A stretch of DNA of 64,000 bases. It comes from Pseudomonadota bacterium (lineage in GTDB: Bacteria > Chloroflexota > UBA6077 > JAJPHF01). Location of the stretch: contig JAJPHF010000150.1 in NCBI GenBank assembly GCA_021325365.1, positions 14,124 through 78,123 of the forward strand, read 5' to 3'. Shown piece after piece: positions 8,279 through 17,137 of this stretch (position 1 is its first letter; each line of letters opens with the position of its first letter). Below the pieces are notes generated by a model that was not told where the DNA came from, did not search any database, and worked only from the letters and a program-made list of their open reading frames with translations. Position numbers and translations under genes: made by a program.

Positions 8279-9361
8279 CTAGAACGCCGGTTGTTCGACC
8301 AGCTCGGCCAAGTCGGCCGGCAGGCCATCGGCGGCGGGCAGCTCAGGCGCGGGCAACGGGGCGGGCGCCCGGGCCGCGGCGGTCTGCTGGCGAATCTGCC
8401 GCTCGATCTCGGCGGCCATCTCCGGGTTCTGGCGCAGGTACTCGCGCGCGTTCTCGCGGCCCTGGCCCAGCCGCGTGTCGCCGTAGGAGTGGAAGGCGCC
8501 GCTCTTCTTCACGATGCCCAGCTCGATACCGATGTCGAGCAGGTTGCCTTCCTTCGAGATGCCCTCGGCATAGAGGATGTCGAACTCGGCGATGCGGAAC
8601 GGCGGCGCCACCTTGTTCTTCACCACGCGCACCTTCGCGCGGCTGCCGATCACCTCGGTAGCTTGCTTCAGCGACTCGGTGCGGCGAATGTCGAGGCGCA
8701 CCGATGAGTAGAACTTCAGCGCGCGGCCGCCCGGCTGGGTCTCCGGGTTGCCGAACATCACGCCCACCTTCTCGCGGAGCTGGTTGGTGAAAATGACGGC
8801 GGTCTTCGAGCGGCTGATGGCGCCGGTGAGCTTGCGGAGCGCCTGCGACATGAGACGCGCCTGAAGGCCCACGTGGCTGTCGCCCATGTCGCCTTCTAGC
8901 TCGGCGCGGGGCACGAGCGCCGCCACCGAGTCGATAGCCACGACGTCGAGCGCGCCGCTCCGCACGAGCGCCTCGCAGATCTCCAGCGCCTGCTCGCCCG
9001 TGTCAGGCTGCGAGACGAGCAGGTCCTCGACCTGCACGCCGCACTTCTGCGCGTACTCGGGGTCGAGCGCGTGCTCGGCGTCGATCAGCGCGGCCACGCC
9101 ACCGCCCCGCTGGGCCTCGGCGATGATGTGCTGCACGAGCGTCGTCTTGCCCGACGACTCGGGGCCAAAGATCTCGGTCACGCGCCCACGCGGGATGCCG
9201 CCCACGCCGAGCGCCAGGTCGAGCGCGATCGAGCCGGTCGGGATGACCTCGACCGACATGCGCGCACTGGCCTCGCCCAGCCGCATGATGGAGCCCTTGC
9301 CAAAGCTGCGCTCGATCTGGGTCAGCGCGAGGTCCAATGCCTTCTCTCGATCCTTATCCAT
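8279..9361 (-). CDS. recA: Recombinase RecA
   Basis: 360-residue DNA-dependent ATPase that forms filaments on single-stranded DNA, performs strand exchange, and triggers LexA self-cleavage. Walker A GPESSGKT is at residues 66-73. The MAW motif, Walker B (VVAIDSV), loop L1/L2 regions ([20 protein letters not shown]) and the acidic/proline-rich C-terminus are all present. ATG 9361 is chosen over an ATG six codons upstream: [13 protein letters not shown] matches the family N-terminus and AGGAG is at a suitable distance. recX follows after 2 nt. The promoter region carries a 16-bp imperfect palindrome that could be a LexA operator. Confidence 0.98.
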   Translation of the reverse strand: MDKDREKALDLALTQIERSFGKGSIMRLGEASARMSVEVIPTGSIALDLALGVGGIPRGRVTEIFGPESSGKTTLVQHIIAEAQRGGGVAALIDAEHALDPEYAQKCGVQVEDLLVSQPDTGEQALEICEALVRSGALDVVAIDSVAALVPRAELEGDMGDSHVGLQARLMSQALRKLTGAISRSKTAVIFTNQLREKVGVMFGNPETQPGGRALKFYSSVRLDIRRTESLKQATEVIGSRAKVRVVKNKVAPPFRIAEFDILYAEGISKEGNLLDIGIELGIVKKSGAFHSYGDTRLGQGRENAREYLRQNPEMAAEIERQIRQQTAAARAPAPLPAPELPAADGLPADLAELVEQPAF

Positions 9362-9440
9362 CCGTCTGGTGCTCCTCAACTCCGCATCGCACTTCGAGCT
9401 ATCCCAGCGAGCCGGGGGCAGCCGCGGCCCGCGCTCCGAT

Positions 9441-9460
9441 ATTGTAGCACACCTGTTCTA
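9441..9460 (-). promoter_or_regulatory. Candidate recA promoter with LexA-like operator
   Basis: On the minus strand TAGAACAGGTGTGCTA (9460-9445) is a 12/16 palindrome. It contains GAAC-N4-GTGC, one mismatch from the Gram-positive-type SOS box GAAC-N4-GTTC. It overlaps a TACAAT -10 hexamer (9446-9441), which would put transcription start near 9434, about 70 nt before the recA ATG. Site identity is inferred. Confidence 0.5.
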
Positions 9461-9576
9461 TTATGGCTAGCCTGCCAATCGTCACGGCGCCGGCTCGGCG
9501 AGCGCCCAACCCCCCTCGCATTGTACTCGCTCCGGCCGCCCGCCAGCGCGGAAACGTCTCGCCCTGTGCGCCTGGG

Positions 9577-10539
9577 CTACCGGCGGCCCCACGTCACGTC
9601 AATCGCCTGGCCGGGCGTGCCCAGGCGCCCCTGCGGCTCGCCGTTTACGAGCACCTGCACGGCTCCCGCGTTGCTCACCCGCATCTGCAGGCGATCGTTC
9701 GCCGTGAAGGTTCGGCTGTTGCCGGGCTCCACGGTGTCCGCGAACACTTGCTGCCCATCCGACCACACCTGCAAGTAGCACCGCTCGGTCACGCGCGCCT
9801 CCACGACCACGGCCGCCCGCGGCAGCGGCGACGGCGTGGGGCTAGGCGGCGGCGCGGGCGTCGCGGTCGGCGGGAGCGGCGCCGTGGGCGTGCCGGGGCC
9901 GGGCGTCTCGGCCGGCTCAGGCGCGTCCGGGGCGTCGGCCGGCGCCTCCGCGGCGGGCGACGCGGCCACCAACAGCGGCGGCACGGTGGCGCGGGGCAGC
10001 GGCGTCCAGGGCGGGATCAGCGGCTCGGGCACGTCCAGGCCACCGGATGCCGCCGGTCGCTCGGGCGCTTGCAAGCTGTCGCTGAGGGCCACGTACTGCC
10101 CGTACAGGTAGACGGCAAGCAGGGCCGCGCCGAGCGCCACCAATAATCCGACGAGTAGGGACCAGGAGAGCGGCGGACCGCTAGGCGCCAGCGGCACCGC
10201 GGCCCGGATGGGGCCCGGGTCATCACGCGCGCGGGCAGGGCGGAACTGTGCGAGGAGCGGCTCGGGGTCAAGCTCCAGAAAGTCCGCATACGCCCGCAAC
10301 ACGCCGCGCGCGTAGACGGCGCTCGGCAGCGCGCCGTAGTCCTGGTCTTCCAGCGCGGCCAGATACCTGAAGGGAATGCGCGTCTCGCCCGCCGCCGCCT
10401 CAAGGCTGAGGCCGCGAGCGCGCCGCGCCTGCCGGAGCGCTTCGCCGAAGGTCGCGGCCGCCTCGCGCGGCGGGCGCCGCCACCGGGCCGGCCCGAACGT
10501 ATGTCGCGTGCCCCCACGCGGAGGCCGATTACTCGCCAT
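9577..10539 (-). CDS. RodZ-like helix-turn-helix / DUF4115 membrane protein
   Basis: 320 residues with RodZ architecture. A cytoplasmic HTH_25-type domain (residues ~28-95: GEALRQARRARGLSLEAAA, IPFRYLAALE, YARGVLRAYADFL) is followed by one transmembrane helix (~125-148). A Pro/Thr/Ala-rich periplasmic linker (~155-240) and a C-terminal DUF4115 beta domain (YLQVWSDGQQVF, VLVNGEPQGRLG) complete it. RodZ links MreB to the cell-wall machinery; in this lineage the same architecture also occurs in proteins of unproven role, so the symbol is not assigned. ATG 10539 is used; a GTG at 10578 would add 13 basic residues. A good promoter lies at 10608-10637. Confidence 0.85.
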   Translation of the reverse strand: MASNRPPRGGTRHTFGPARWRRPPREAAATFGEALRQARRARGLSLEAAAGETRIPFRYLAALEDQDYGALPSAVYARGVLRAYADFLELDPEPLLAQFRPARARDDPGPIRAAVPLAPSGPPLSWSLLVGLLVALGAALLAVYLYGQYVALSDSLQAPERPAASGGLDVPEPLIPPWTPLPRATVPPLLVAASPAAEAPADAPDAPEPAETPGPGTPTAPLPPTATPAPPPSPTPSPLPRAAVVVEARVTERCYLQVWSDGQQVFADTVEPGNSRTFTANDRLQMRVSNAGAVQVLVNGEPQGRLGTPGQAIDVTWGRR

Positions 10540-10607
10540 CGCGTTCGCGCTCACCCCGCCGGCCCGCCGCTTGCCCACCCGCGTGCAGCACGGCCCCGGC
10601 CGCCCGC

Positions 10608-10637
10608 ACTATACCGGCGGCCTTACCAGGGTATCAA
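10608..10637 (-). promoter_or_regulatory. Promoter for the RodZ-like gene
   Basis: Reading the minus strand, TTGATA (10637-10632), an 18-bp spacer and TATAGT (10613-10608) form a near-consensus housekeeping-sigma promoter, placing the start of transcription near 10601. Confidence 0.6.
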
Positions 10638-10703
10638 GCGCGAGACGATGCGCTCACGCCATGTCGAGCGATGCGAACAGCATCCGCGTCGCCCCTGCCG
10701 CCG

Positions 10704-11267
10704 CTACGCCGGCGCGGGACCGGTCGCGCGGCGGTCGGCGAAGCCCTTGAGATGGAAGGCAAGGGCGAGCAGCACGACGCCGAACAGGATGGCGTAGGCG
10801 CCGAGTAGCCAGGCGAGGGCGAGGATCCCGCCCAGGGGCGAGATGACCAGGAGTACCGCCAGGATCACGGAGAGCACGCCGCTGAGCGCCAGGCGCCACT
10901 CGCCCTCGATCTGCTCGCGGAGACGGATGGCCGCGATGATTTCCATGATCCCCGTGATCAGCGCCCAGGCGGCGATGAAGTAGATCAGCACGAGTGCTGC
11001 CAGCCCCGGCAGTGCCCAGACGATCAACCCGGCGACGATGCCGGCGATCCCCTCGATCAACAGCGCCCACCAGTGCGGCACCGTGGCGCGCTCCTGCACG
11101 GCCGCGACCACCGCGAAGATGCCGTCCAGGAACATGAAGACGCCGAACAGCATGACGAGCGCCGCGACCGCGATACCAGGCCAGATGAAGGCGATCAACC
11201 CGATCACGATGGCGATCACGCCGCGAATCGCCATCGCCCACCAGTGCCGCGCCAGCTGGGTGACCAT
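10704..11267 (-). CDS. HdeD family membrane protein (DUF308)
   Basis: 187-residue polytopic membrane protein with about six hydrophobic helices arranged in three similar pairs, typical of the HdeD/DUF308 family. The opening WWAMAIRGVIAIVIGLIAF and the internal HWWALLIEGIAGIVAGLIV are the duplicated WW...RGv..i.fG signatures. In enterobacteria HdeD is linked to acid resistance; in other bacteria the function is unknown. A strong AGGGAGGTGCCAT ribosome site precedes ATG 11267. It appears to be transcribed alone, about 190 bp from the VapC gene. Confidence 0.9.
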   Translation of the reverse strand: MVTQLARHWWAMAIRGVIAIVIGLIAFIWPGIAVAALVMLFGVFMFLDGIFAVVAAVQERATVPHWWALLIEGIAGIVAGLIVWALPGLAALVLIYFIAAWALITGIMEIIAAIRLREQIEGEWRLALSGVLSVILAVLLVISPLGGILALAWLLGAYAILFGVVLLALAFHLKGFADRRATGPAPA

Positions 11268-11458
11268 ATGGCACCTCCCTGCCCCCGCTCGCTCGTCTCC
11301 GCGAGCGTGCTGTCCTCGCGCTCAGCATGGCACGTGCCGACCACCACGTCAATACGTCGAGCGGCACAATTTCGGCAGGAAGTATTCGACTCCCAACGCC
11401 GTGCGGCCCACTCAGGCCTCGCAGCCGGAATGGAACACAACCACGCGAGAGGAGGGAT

Positions 11459-11872
11459 TCAGTCGGGCAGAATCTGGAAGGCCGCGCAGTGGCGCGGCCG
11501 GATAGCGGCGAAGTGGCGCCGGTCAAGCGTAAGCACCACGTCCGATCTGAGGCGTTCGGCCAGCGCGACCACCGAGGCATCCGCGCCGCCGAGCGGGAAG
11601 TCGGCGTACTGCTCTACCAAGTCGGCAATACGCAGCCAGTCGGCGGCGATTGGCGCTTCAGTATCCAGGTCGGCAAGTCCACGCAGGAACTGGGACTCGG
11701 CCCGCGGCCCTAGACGCAGCCCAACCATATAGCTGACTTCCGCCACGACCAAGGTTGGGATCACGAGCTGGAGGTCACGGCGGCGTAGCACGGCAGTGGA
11801 CCGGTCATGCGCGCGATCGTCGTTGTCGACGACTGCGTAGAGCGGGCCGGCATCAACAATCGCGAGGGCCAC
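11459..11872 (-). CDS. vapC: PIN-domain ribonuclease toxin (VapC-type)
   Basis: 137 residues with the PIN fold. The acidic metal-binding residues are all visible: D7 in IVDAGPL, E45 in VVAEVSY, D98 in LGGADAS and D117 in TLDRRHF. VapC toxins are Mg-dependent RNases that usually cleave tRNA or rRNA and are neutralised by the partner VapB. The gene starts 20 nt inside the upstream antitoxin gene, as is usual for these modules, so translation is probably coupled. Confidence 0.9.
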   Translation of the reverse strand: MALAIVDAGPLYAVVDNDDRAHDRSTAVLRRRDLQLVIPTLVVAEVSYMVGLRLGPRAESQFLRGLADLDTEAPIAADWLRIADLVEQYADFPLGGADASVVALAERLRSDVVLTLDRRHFAAIRPRHCAAFQILPD

Positions 11873-12095
11873 CCCACTCCTCGGCTAGGATCTTCTTGAT
11901 GTTTTCGGCAGTATCGTGGAAACCACTCCGCCCGAGTGACTCGAAGGGGAGACGGCGTGGCTCGTGACTGTTCAGACCGAAATGGGCAGAGAATATCTCG
12001 CGGGCCACTTCAGAGACCGATGTGGACCGGCGGCGCGCTTCGCGCTCCAGCCAGCCGGCAATGTCGTCGGGTAGCGAAATCGTGGTGCGCTTCAT
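11853..12095 (-). CDS. vapB: VapB-type antitoxin, ribbon-helix-helix family
   Basis: 80 residues. The opening MKRTTISLPDDIAGWLEREA and RSTSVSEVAREIF form a ribbon-helix-helix DNA-binding fold, and the C-terminal ~40 residues (GFHDTAENIKKILAEEWG) resemble a toxin-wrapping tail. It would bind VapC and repress its own operon. A TATGAT hexamer lies only 7 nt before the ATG, which suggests a leaderless transcript. Confidence 0.88.
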   Translation of the reverse strand: MKRTTISLPDDIAGWLEREARRRSTSVSEVAREIFSAHFGLNSHEPRRLPFESLGRSGFHDTAENIKKILAEEWGGPRDC

Positions 12096-12101
12096 ACATG
12101 C

Positions 12102-12107
12102 ATCATA
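12102..12107 (-). promoter_or_regulatory. -10 element of vapBC
   Basis: TATGAT on the minus strand (12107-12102) ends 6 nt before the vapB ATG. The start of transcription would therefore fall on or next to the start codon, a leaderless arrangement. No convincing -35 is visible. Confidence 0.4.
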
Positions 12108-12245
12108 TCACAAGGTGGCCGTGGAGGTGCCAGCAAGGTCCATCGGAGACACGGGGCGAGTACAGGCTGGCCGAGGCGATTGGCCGTAGCCTATAAGGAG
12201 AAGAGGGCCGGCGCACCGCCGGCGACCAGGCGCACGGGATGGGGC

Positions 12246-14387
12246 ATGGCGGAGTACGCGATCGCGCTCGACGTGGGCGGCACGTTCACCGATGTCACGC
12301 TGGTGGAGCTGGAGAGCGGACAGGTCTGGAGCCTGAAAACGCCGACGACGCCGGGCGACCCCTCGGCCGGCTTCACGACCGGCGTGCAAGAGGCGCTGGC
12401 CGCGGCAGGGATCGCGGGCGCCGACCTCGCGCGCGTCTTCCACGCGACCACCACCGCCACCAACGCGATCCTCGAGGACAAGGGCGTCAAGACGGGGCTC
12501 ATCACCACCGAGGGCTTCCGCTACGTCCTGGAGATCGGCCGTCACGACGGGCCGCGCCGCACCAACAAGTATCTCTGGGTGAAGCCCAAGCGCCCCGTGC
12601 CCCCCGAGCGCGTGCTGGAGGTGCGCGAGCGCATCGACCAGCATGGCCAGATCGAGGTGCCGCTGGACGAGGCGCGCTGCCGCGAGATCGCCGCCCGCTT
12701 CCGCGACGACGGCGTCGAGTCCGTCGCCATCTGCCTGCTCTACTCCTACGCCAACGCCGCCCACGAGCGCCGCGCGGCCGAGCTGGTCCGCGAGGTCTAC
12801 CCCGCCGCCCAGCTCTCCCTCTCCGCCGACGTGCTGCCCGTGTTCCGCGAGTACGAGCGCAGCATGGCGACGGTGCTGAATGCCTACGTCATGCCGCTCG
12901 TCGGCAGCTACATCGGGCTCCTGCGCCGCCGCCTGGCGGAGCTGGGCGTGCGCGCCCCCTTCCATGTCATGAAGTCGAACGGCGGCCTGGTCAGCCCCGA
13001 GGTCGTCCAGGTCCAGCCCGTCTGCACGGCGCTCTCCGGTCCCGCCGCGGGCGTGATGGGCGCTACGCAGCTCGCCCGCGCCGCCGGCTACGACGACCTC
13101 ATCTCGATCGATATGGGCGGCACCAGCGCCGACGTGTGTCTGGTGGACGGCGGCCAGCCCGAGACGACCGAGGAGGGCCAGGTGGGCGCCTGGCCGCTCC
13201 ACCTGCCGATGATCGACGTGCACACCATCGGCGCGGGCGGCGGCAGCATCGCCAGCGTGAACGCCGAGGGCGTGCTGGAGGTCGGCCCGGCCAGCGCCGG
13301 CGCCCGGCCCGGCCCCGTCTGCTACGGCCACGGCGGCACCGAGCCCACCGTGACCGACGCCAACCTGGTGCTCGGCCGCATCCCTCCCTACCTGCTCGGC
13401 GGCACCATGCCGCTCGACCGCGACGCGGCGCTGGCCGCCATCCAGCGGCGCGTGGCCGAGCCGCTGGGCCTCGACGTGTACGCCGCGGCCAGCGGCATCC
13501 TGGAGATCGTCGACAACAACATGATGGGCGCCATCCGCGTGGTGTCCATCGAGCGCGGCCACGACCCGCGCGACTACGTGCTCGTGCCCTGCGGCGGCGC
13601 CGGCCCGCTCCACGGCGCGGCGCTCGCCGACCTGCTGGCGATGCCCGCCGTCGTCGTGCCGGCCCGCCCCGGCGTGCTCTCGACGTTCGGCCTGCTGTTT
13701 AGTGACCTGCGCAACGACTTCGCGCGCACCCACGTGCGGCCGCTCGCCCAGTGCGACCCCGCGGAGCTGGAGGCCATCTTCCGCGACCTGGAGGCCCAGG
13801 CTCGCGCCTGGCAGGACACGGAGGGTATCCCCGCGGCGGCGCGCGGCTACGAGTGGTTCGCCACCATGCGCTACGTCGCCCAGATGTTCGAGCTGACCCT
13901 CCAGTGGCCCGTGCGCGCGGTGAACGCCGCCGTCATCGAGCAGATGACCCGCGCCTTCCACCAGCGCCACCAGCAGACGTACACCTACTGCTCGGAAGAC
14001 GCGCCCGTCGAGATCGTCACCCTCCGCGTCCAGGCGACCGGCGCCCTCCAGAAGCTCGCCGTGCCGCGGGGACCTACCCCCCCTCCCGATGCGGGCGGGG
14101 GGAGGACGGCCGGGGCGGGTTGCACCAGCTCCCCCCTTCCTTCCCAGGGAAGCGGGGCCGAGGAGGTTCGGTCACCCGGCCCCGCCCCTGTCGGCAGCCG
14201 CGACGTCTACTTCACGCGCGCCGCGGGCTTCATTCCAACGCCGATCTACGCCCGCGACCGCCTCGCGCCCGGCGCCGGGTTCGCCGGCCCCGCCGTCGTC
14301 GAACAGATGGACTCCAACACCCTCGTCCCCCCCGGCTGGGCCTGCCGCGTGGACGAGTACGGCAACCTGATTCTCACTCGGCAGTAA
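12246..14387 (+). CDS. hyuA: Hydantoinase/oxoprolinase family protein, A subunit type
   Basis: 713-residue ATP-dependent amidohydrolase of the HyuA (N-methylhydantoinase A/5-oxoprolinase) family. Both actin-like phosphate motifs are present: ALDVGGTFTDVTLVE at the N-terminus and SIDMGGTSADVCLVDGG near residue 290. The segments HATTTATNAIL and CGGAGPLHG are also diagnostic. These enzymes normally act as a complex with a HyuB subunit encoded next door, but no hyuB gene is seen here. ATG 12246 (MAEYAIALDVGG) is used. Residues ~609-643 (PTPPPDAGGGRTAGAG... and following) come from a palindromic repeat element inserted in frame near the C-terminus, and are absent from a normal family member as far as I can judge. 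Confidence 0.9.
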   Translation: MAEYAIALDVGGTFTDVTLVELESGQVWSLKTPTTPGDPSAGFTTGVQEALAAAGIAGADLARVFHATTTATNAILEDKGVKTGLITTEGFRYVLEIGRHDGPRRTNKYLWVKPKRPVPPERVLEVRERIDQHGQIEVPLDEARCREIAARFRDDGVESVAICLLYSYANAAHERRAAELVREVYPAAQLSLSADVLPVFREYERSMATVLNAYVMPLVGSYIGLLRRRLAELGVRAPFHVMKSNGGLVSPEVVQVQPVCTALSGPAAGVMGATQLARAAGYDDLISIDMGGTSADVCLVDGGQPETTEEGQVGAWPLHLPMIDVHTIGAGGGSIASVNAEGVLEVGPASAGARPGPVCYGHGGTEPTVTDANLVLGRIPPYLLGGTMPLDRDAALAAIQRRVAEPLGLDVYAAASGILEIVDNNMMGAIRVVSIERGHDPRDYVLVPCGGAGPLHGAALADLLAMPAVVVPARPGVLSTFGLLFSDLRNDFARTHVRPLAQCDPAELEAIFRDLEAQARAWQDTEGIPAAARGYEWFATMRYVAQMFELTLQWPVRAVNAAVIEQMTRAFHQRHQQTYTYCSEDAPVEIVTLRVQATGALQKLAVPRGPTPPPDAGGGRTAGAGCTSSPLPSQGSGAEEVRSPGPAPVGSRDVYFTRAAGFIPTPIYARDRLAPGAGFAGPAVVEQMDSNTLVPPGWACRVDEYGNLILTRQ
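14071..14173 (+). repeat. GACCTA...GGTC palindromic element inside hyuA
   Basis: Two GC-rich hairpins (around CCCGATGCGGG and CCTTCCCAGGGAAG) lie between GACCTA at 14071 and a degenerate TCGGTC ending at 14173. The same composite unit, inverted and better preserved, is at 35910-36036, and half-units are at 47335-47513. It is translated as a Pro/Gly/Ser-rich stretch. Confidence 0.75.
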
Positions 14388-14512
14388 GCCGTCAGGCTCC
14401 GTTGGCACGACTCCGCCACGGCGCGAAACTTGCGGAGGGCCGCACGGCGCGGCGGACGGCCCGGCAGCCTTGCCGGCCTCCGCGCGTTCGGCCCGACGAA
14501 AGGAGGCGACGC

Positions 14513-15412
14513 ATGGCGGCGAAGGGGCTCGTCGAGGCGCTTGGCAATCAGGCCTGGCTGGAGCCGCTGGCCAACACGCTCCAGCAGGCAGTCGGAACGG
14601 CCTTCACCGCCGCCGGCTCGAACGGCCAGGCGGTGAAAGATTTCCTGCACGGCGTCTGGCTCGGCCACCCGCTGCACCCCGCGCTTACCGATGTGCCGGT
14701 CGGCGCCTGGACCGTCGCGCTGGCGCTCGACGCGCTGGAGGGGCTGAGCGGGCGCGACGAGCTAGGCCCCGGCGCGGATGCCGCGGTAACGCTGGGCCTC
14801 GTCGGCGCCGCGGGCGCGGCCGTCACCGGCCTGACCGACTGGCACGATACCGACGATCCCGCGCGCCGCGTCGGCCTCGTCCACGGCCTGCTGAACACCG
14901 GGGCCGCGCTGCTGTACACCGCGTCGCTGCTGAGCCGGCGCGGGGGCAATCGCGCTGCGGGCCGCGGCTACGCGGCGCTCGGCTACGCGGTGGCGACGGT
15001 CTCGGCCTACCTCGGCGGCGAGCTGGTCTTCCAGCAGCGCATCGGCGTGGACCACGCGGCAGGCGTACAGCCGCCGGCCGACTGGACGCCCGTGTACGCC
15101 GCGCCCGACCTCCCGTCCGACACCCCGCGGGGCGCCGAGGTGAACGGCATGCAGGTGGTGCTCGTGCGCAAGGACACGAGGGTGTACGCGCTCAACGGCG
15201 TCTGCTCCCACCTGGGCGGCCCGCTCGCCGAGGGCCACGTCGAGGGCGAGGGGATCGTCTGCCCGTGGCACGGCTCGTGTTTCGCCCTGGACGACGGCCG
15301 CGTCCTGAGCGGCCCCGCCACCTTCCCCGAGGTGTGCCTTGAGACGCGGGTGCGCGATGGCCAGATCGAGGTGCGGGCGCTCCAGGCGCCTGGGGACGGG
15401 AGTGAGGCATAG
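14513..15412 (+). CDS. DUF2231 membrane domain fused to a Rieske [2Fe-2S] domain
   Basis: 299 residues. The N-terminal ~170 residues are a DUF2231 membrane domain: the diagnostic GHPLHPALTDVPVGAWTVA is followed by four hydrophobic segments. The C-terminal ~100 residues are a Rieske ferredoxin: C231-x-H233 (CSHLGGPL) and C250-x2-H253 (CPWHGSCF) ligate the 2Fe-2S cluster. The membrane part would tether an electron carrier; partners are unknown. ATG 14513 follows a strong AAAGGAGGCGACGC site. The gene lies ~125 nt after hyuA on the same strand, but a shared function is not evident. Confidence 0.92.
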   Translation: MAAKGLVEALGNQAWLEPLANTLQQAVGTAFTAAGSNGQAVKDFLHGVWLGHPLHPALTDVPVGAWTVALALDALEGLSGRDELGPGADAAVTLGLVGAAGAAVTGLTDWHDTDDPARRVGLVHGLLNTGAALLYTASLLSRRGGNRAAGRGYAALGYAVATVSAYLGGELVFQQRIGVDHAAGVQPPADWTPVYAAPDLPSDTPRGAEVNGMQVVLVRKDTRVYALNGVCSHLGGPLAEGHVEGEGIVCPWHGSCFALDDGRVLSGPATFPEVCLETRVRDGQIEVRALQAPGDGSEA

Positions 15413-15456
15413 AGGGTCGGGGGCAGCCCATCCGCGCAGGGCGTGCCGCTGGGCCC

Positions 15457-16872
15457 CTAAGTCCTGGCCTCCGCCCCCTCGCTGCTCGCGCCTGATCCCT
15501 GAACCTCGCAGGCGCTCGCCGCCAGGCCCAGCTCGCCGGTCAGGTAGTCGACAAACTGGCGCGCGGTGCGGCCCGAGCGGCCCTTGTGGCGCAGGGCCCA
15601 GGCCAGCGCGCGGCGCCGCAGCTCGTCCGCGTCGATCGGCAGGGCGCGAGCGGCGGCGAGCGCGCGCACGATCGTCAGGTAGCGGTCCTGGTCGGGCGCC
15701 ACGAAGGTCAGCGTGATGCCGAAGCGATCGCTGAGCGACAGCTTCTCCTGCGCCGTGTCCACGCCGTGCAGCTCGCCGTTGACGGCGCCCGCGCGGTCCT
15801 CGAAGCGTTCCTGCACCAGGTGGCGGCGGTTGGACGTGGCGTAGAGCAGCACGTTCGGCGGCCGCGCCTCCAGCCCGCCCTCCAGCACGGCTTTCAGCTC
15901 CTTGAACTCCGTCTCCGTCTCGTGGAAGCTGAGATCGTCGACGAACAGGATGAAGCGCTCGCGACGGTCCCGCAGGAGGTCGAGCAGCCGCGGCAGGTCG
16001 GGCAGGTGCGCCTTGGCGACCTCGACGAGGCGCAGGCCCCGGTCGCTATAAGCGGTCAGCAGCGCGCGCACGGTAGACGACTTGCCCGTGCCGCGGTCGC
16101 CGTAGAGCAGCACGTTGTTCGCGGGGTAGCCGGCCAGGAAGTGCTCCGTGTTGCGGAGCAGTAGGTCGCGCTCGGCCTCGTAGCCCACCAGATCGTCCAG
16201 GCGCGGCGTATCGGGATGGGCGATCCCCTCCAGGTAGCCGCGACCGTCGGCGCGCTCCCAGCGGAACGCGCGGTAGCGAGCAAACAGCCCCGTGCCGGCG
16301 CGCGCATAGTGCTCGGCGAGCGCGGGCAGCAGCGGACCCCAGTCGGCGGCCGCGAGCAGCCGCTGTTTAAGCGCGTGTGCCGCCGGGTCGCGCGGCGCCG
16401 TATCGGCCCCCAGCGGGCGGAACCCGTCCCAGCCCAGCCAGCGTTCGTGCGGCGCGACCCGGAGCGCCGCCGTCTGGAGTGCATGGGCATCGAGGGCGAT
16501 CAGGCCGTGCAGCGCCGCCAGCTCCACGTACGCCTGGCCTACCAGCGCGCTCCCCATCGCGTCCAGCGGCGCGCGCTGCGCCTTGCGGCTGAATGGGTTG
16601 TCGTCGGCCAGTAAGCGGTCGAGGAGATGATTCTGCCAAGCGTCGCCGACCAGCGGCTCGGCCGCCAGCTCGGCCTCGGCCGCCAACAGGGTGAACAGCC
16701 GTCCCCAGCAGGCGCGCGCGCTCCGTGAGCTGGTCTGCTCGGCCAGCGCGACGAGCAAGGCCCGGAAGGCCTGGCCCACCTCGTCGTCCAGCACGGCACG
16801 GAAGAGCGCCAGCTCGTCGGCGCGCGCACTGATCGCGGCCAGCTGGCTCGCTTCCGCCGCCGTCGCCCGCAT
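15457..16872 (-). CDS. AAA+ ATPase of the DUF815 family
   Basis: 471 residues. A variable helical N-terminal half is followed by the conserved DUF815 P-loop ATPase core. Walker A is GDRGTGKSSTV and Walker B is FILFVDDLSFHE; the sensor-type segment LYATSNRRHLV and the DRFGITLTF region are also visible. DUF815 proteins are conserved but their physiological role is not established; they resemble MoxR/ClpX-like remodelling ATPases. ATG 16872 is used (MRATAAEASQLAA); longer in-frame starts add a low-quality N-terminus. It converges with the Rieske gene, separated by 44 nt. Confidence 0.88.
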   Translation of the reverse strand: MRATAAEASQLAAISARADELALFRAVLDDEVGQAFRALLVALAEQTSSRSARACWGRLFTLLAAEAELAAEPLVGDAWQNHLLDRLLADDNPFSRKAQRAPLDAMGSALVGQAYVELAALHGLIALDAHALQTAALRVAPHERWLGWDGFRPLGADTAPRDPAAHALKQRLLAAADWGPLLPALAEHYARAGTGLFARYRAFRWERADGRGYLEGIAHPDTPRLDDLVGYEAERDLLLRNTEHFLAGYPANNVLLYGDRGTGKSSTVRALLTAYSDRGLRLVEVAKAHLPDLPRLLDLLRDRRERFILFVDDLSFHETETEFKELKAVLEGGLEARPPNVLLYATSNRRHLVQERFEDRAGAVNGELHGVDTAQEKLSLSDRFGITLTFVAPDQDRYLTIVRALAAARALPIDADELRRRALAWALRHKGRSGRTARQFVDYLTGELGLAASACEVQGSGASSEGAEART

Positions 16873-17053
16873 CGTTTCGGCCACACGTGCCCCCGGTGCT
16901 CGTAGTCTGTGGCTGTTGGATTCTACACTGGCGTGCGGCGGCCCCCAAACGGGCCGTCCCGCGATGTGTGCCCGGCACGGAAAATGCACTGCAGCGCGGG
17001 GCCGCGGACGGGCCGAGCGCGCCGGAATTCACACCGCACACGTACAGCATCGG

Positions 17054-17059
17054 TATAAT
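17054..17059 (+). promoter_or_regulatory. -10 element upstream of the exported protein gene
   Basis: A perfect TATAAT lies ~80 nt before GTG 17138. The best -35 match, TTCACA at 17028-17033, leaves a 20-bp spacer, longer than usual, so the pairing is uncertain. Confidence 0.4.
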
Positions 17060-17137
17060 GGGTTGGCGCGTTGTTCGGCTGGCGCTTCGGCTCACCTCAG
17101 GGGTCGCGACACGCTTTGGAAGAGGGAGGTGTCAACC

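Noticed and set aside
10540..10578. Longer RodZ-like protein starting at GTG 10578
   Set aside because: It would add 13 non-conserved basic residues without a ribosome site; ATG 10539 is simpler, although the longer form cannot be excluded.
12108..13970. Very long open frame antisense to hyuA
   Set aside because: Long antisense frames are expected in DNA of this GC content; the translation is Gly/Ala/Arg/His-rich low complexity, while the plus strand encodes a clear HyuA.
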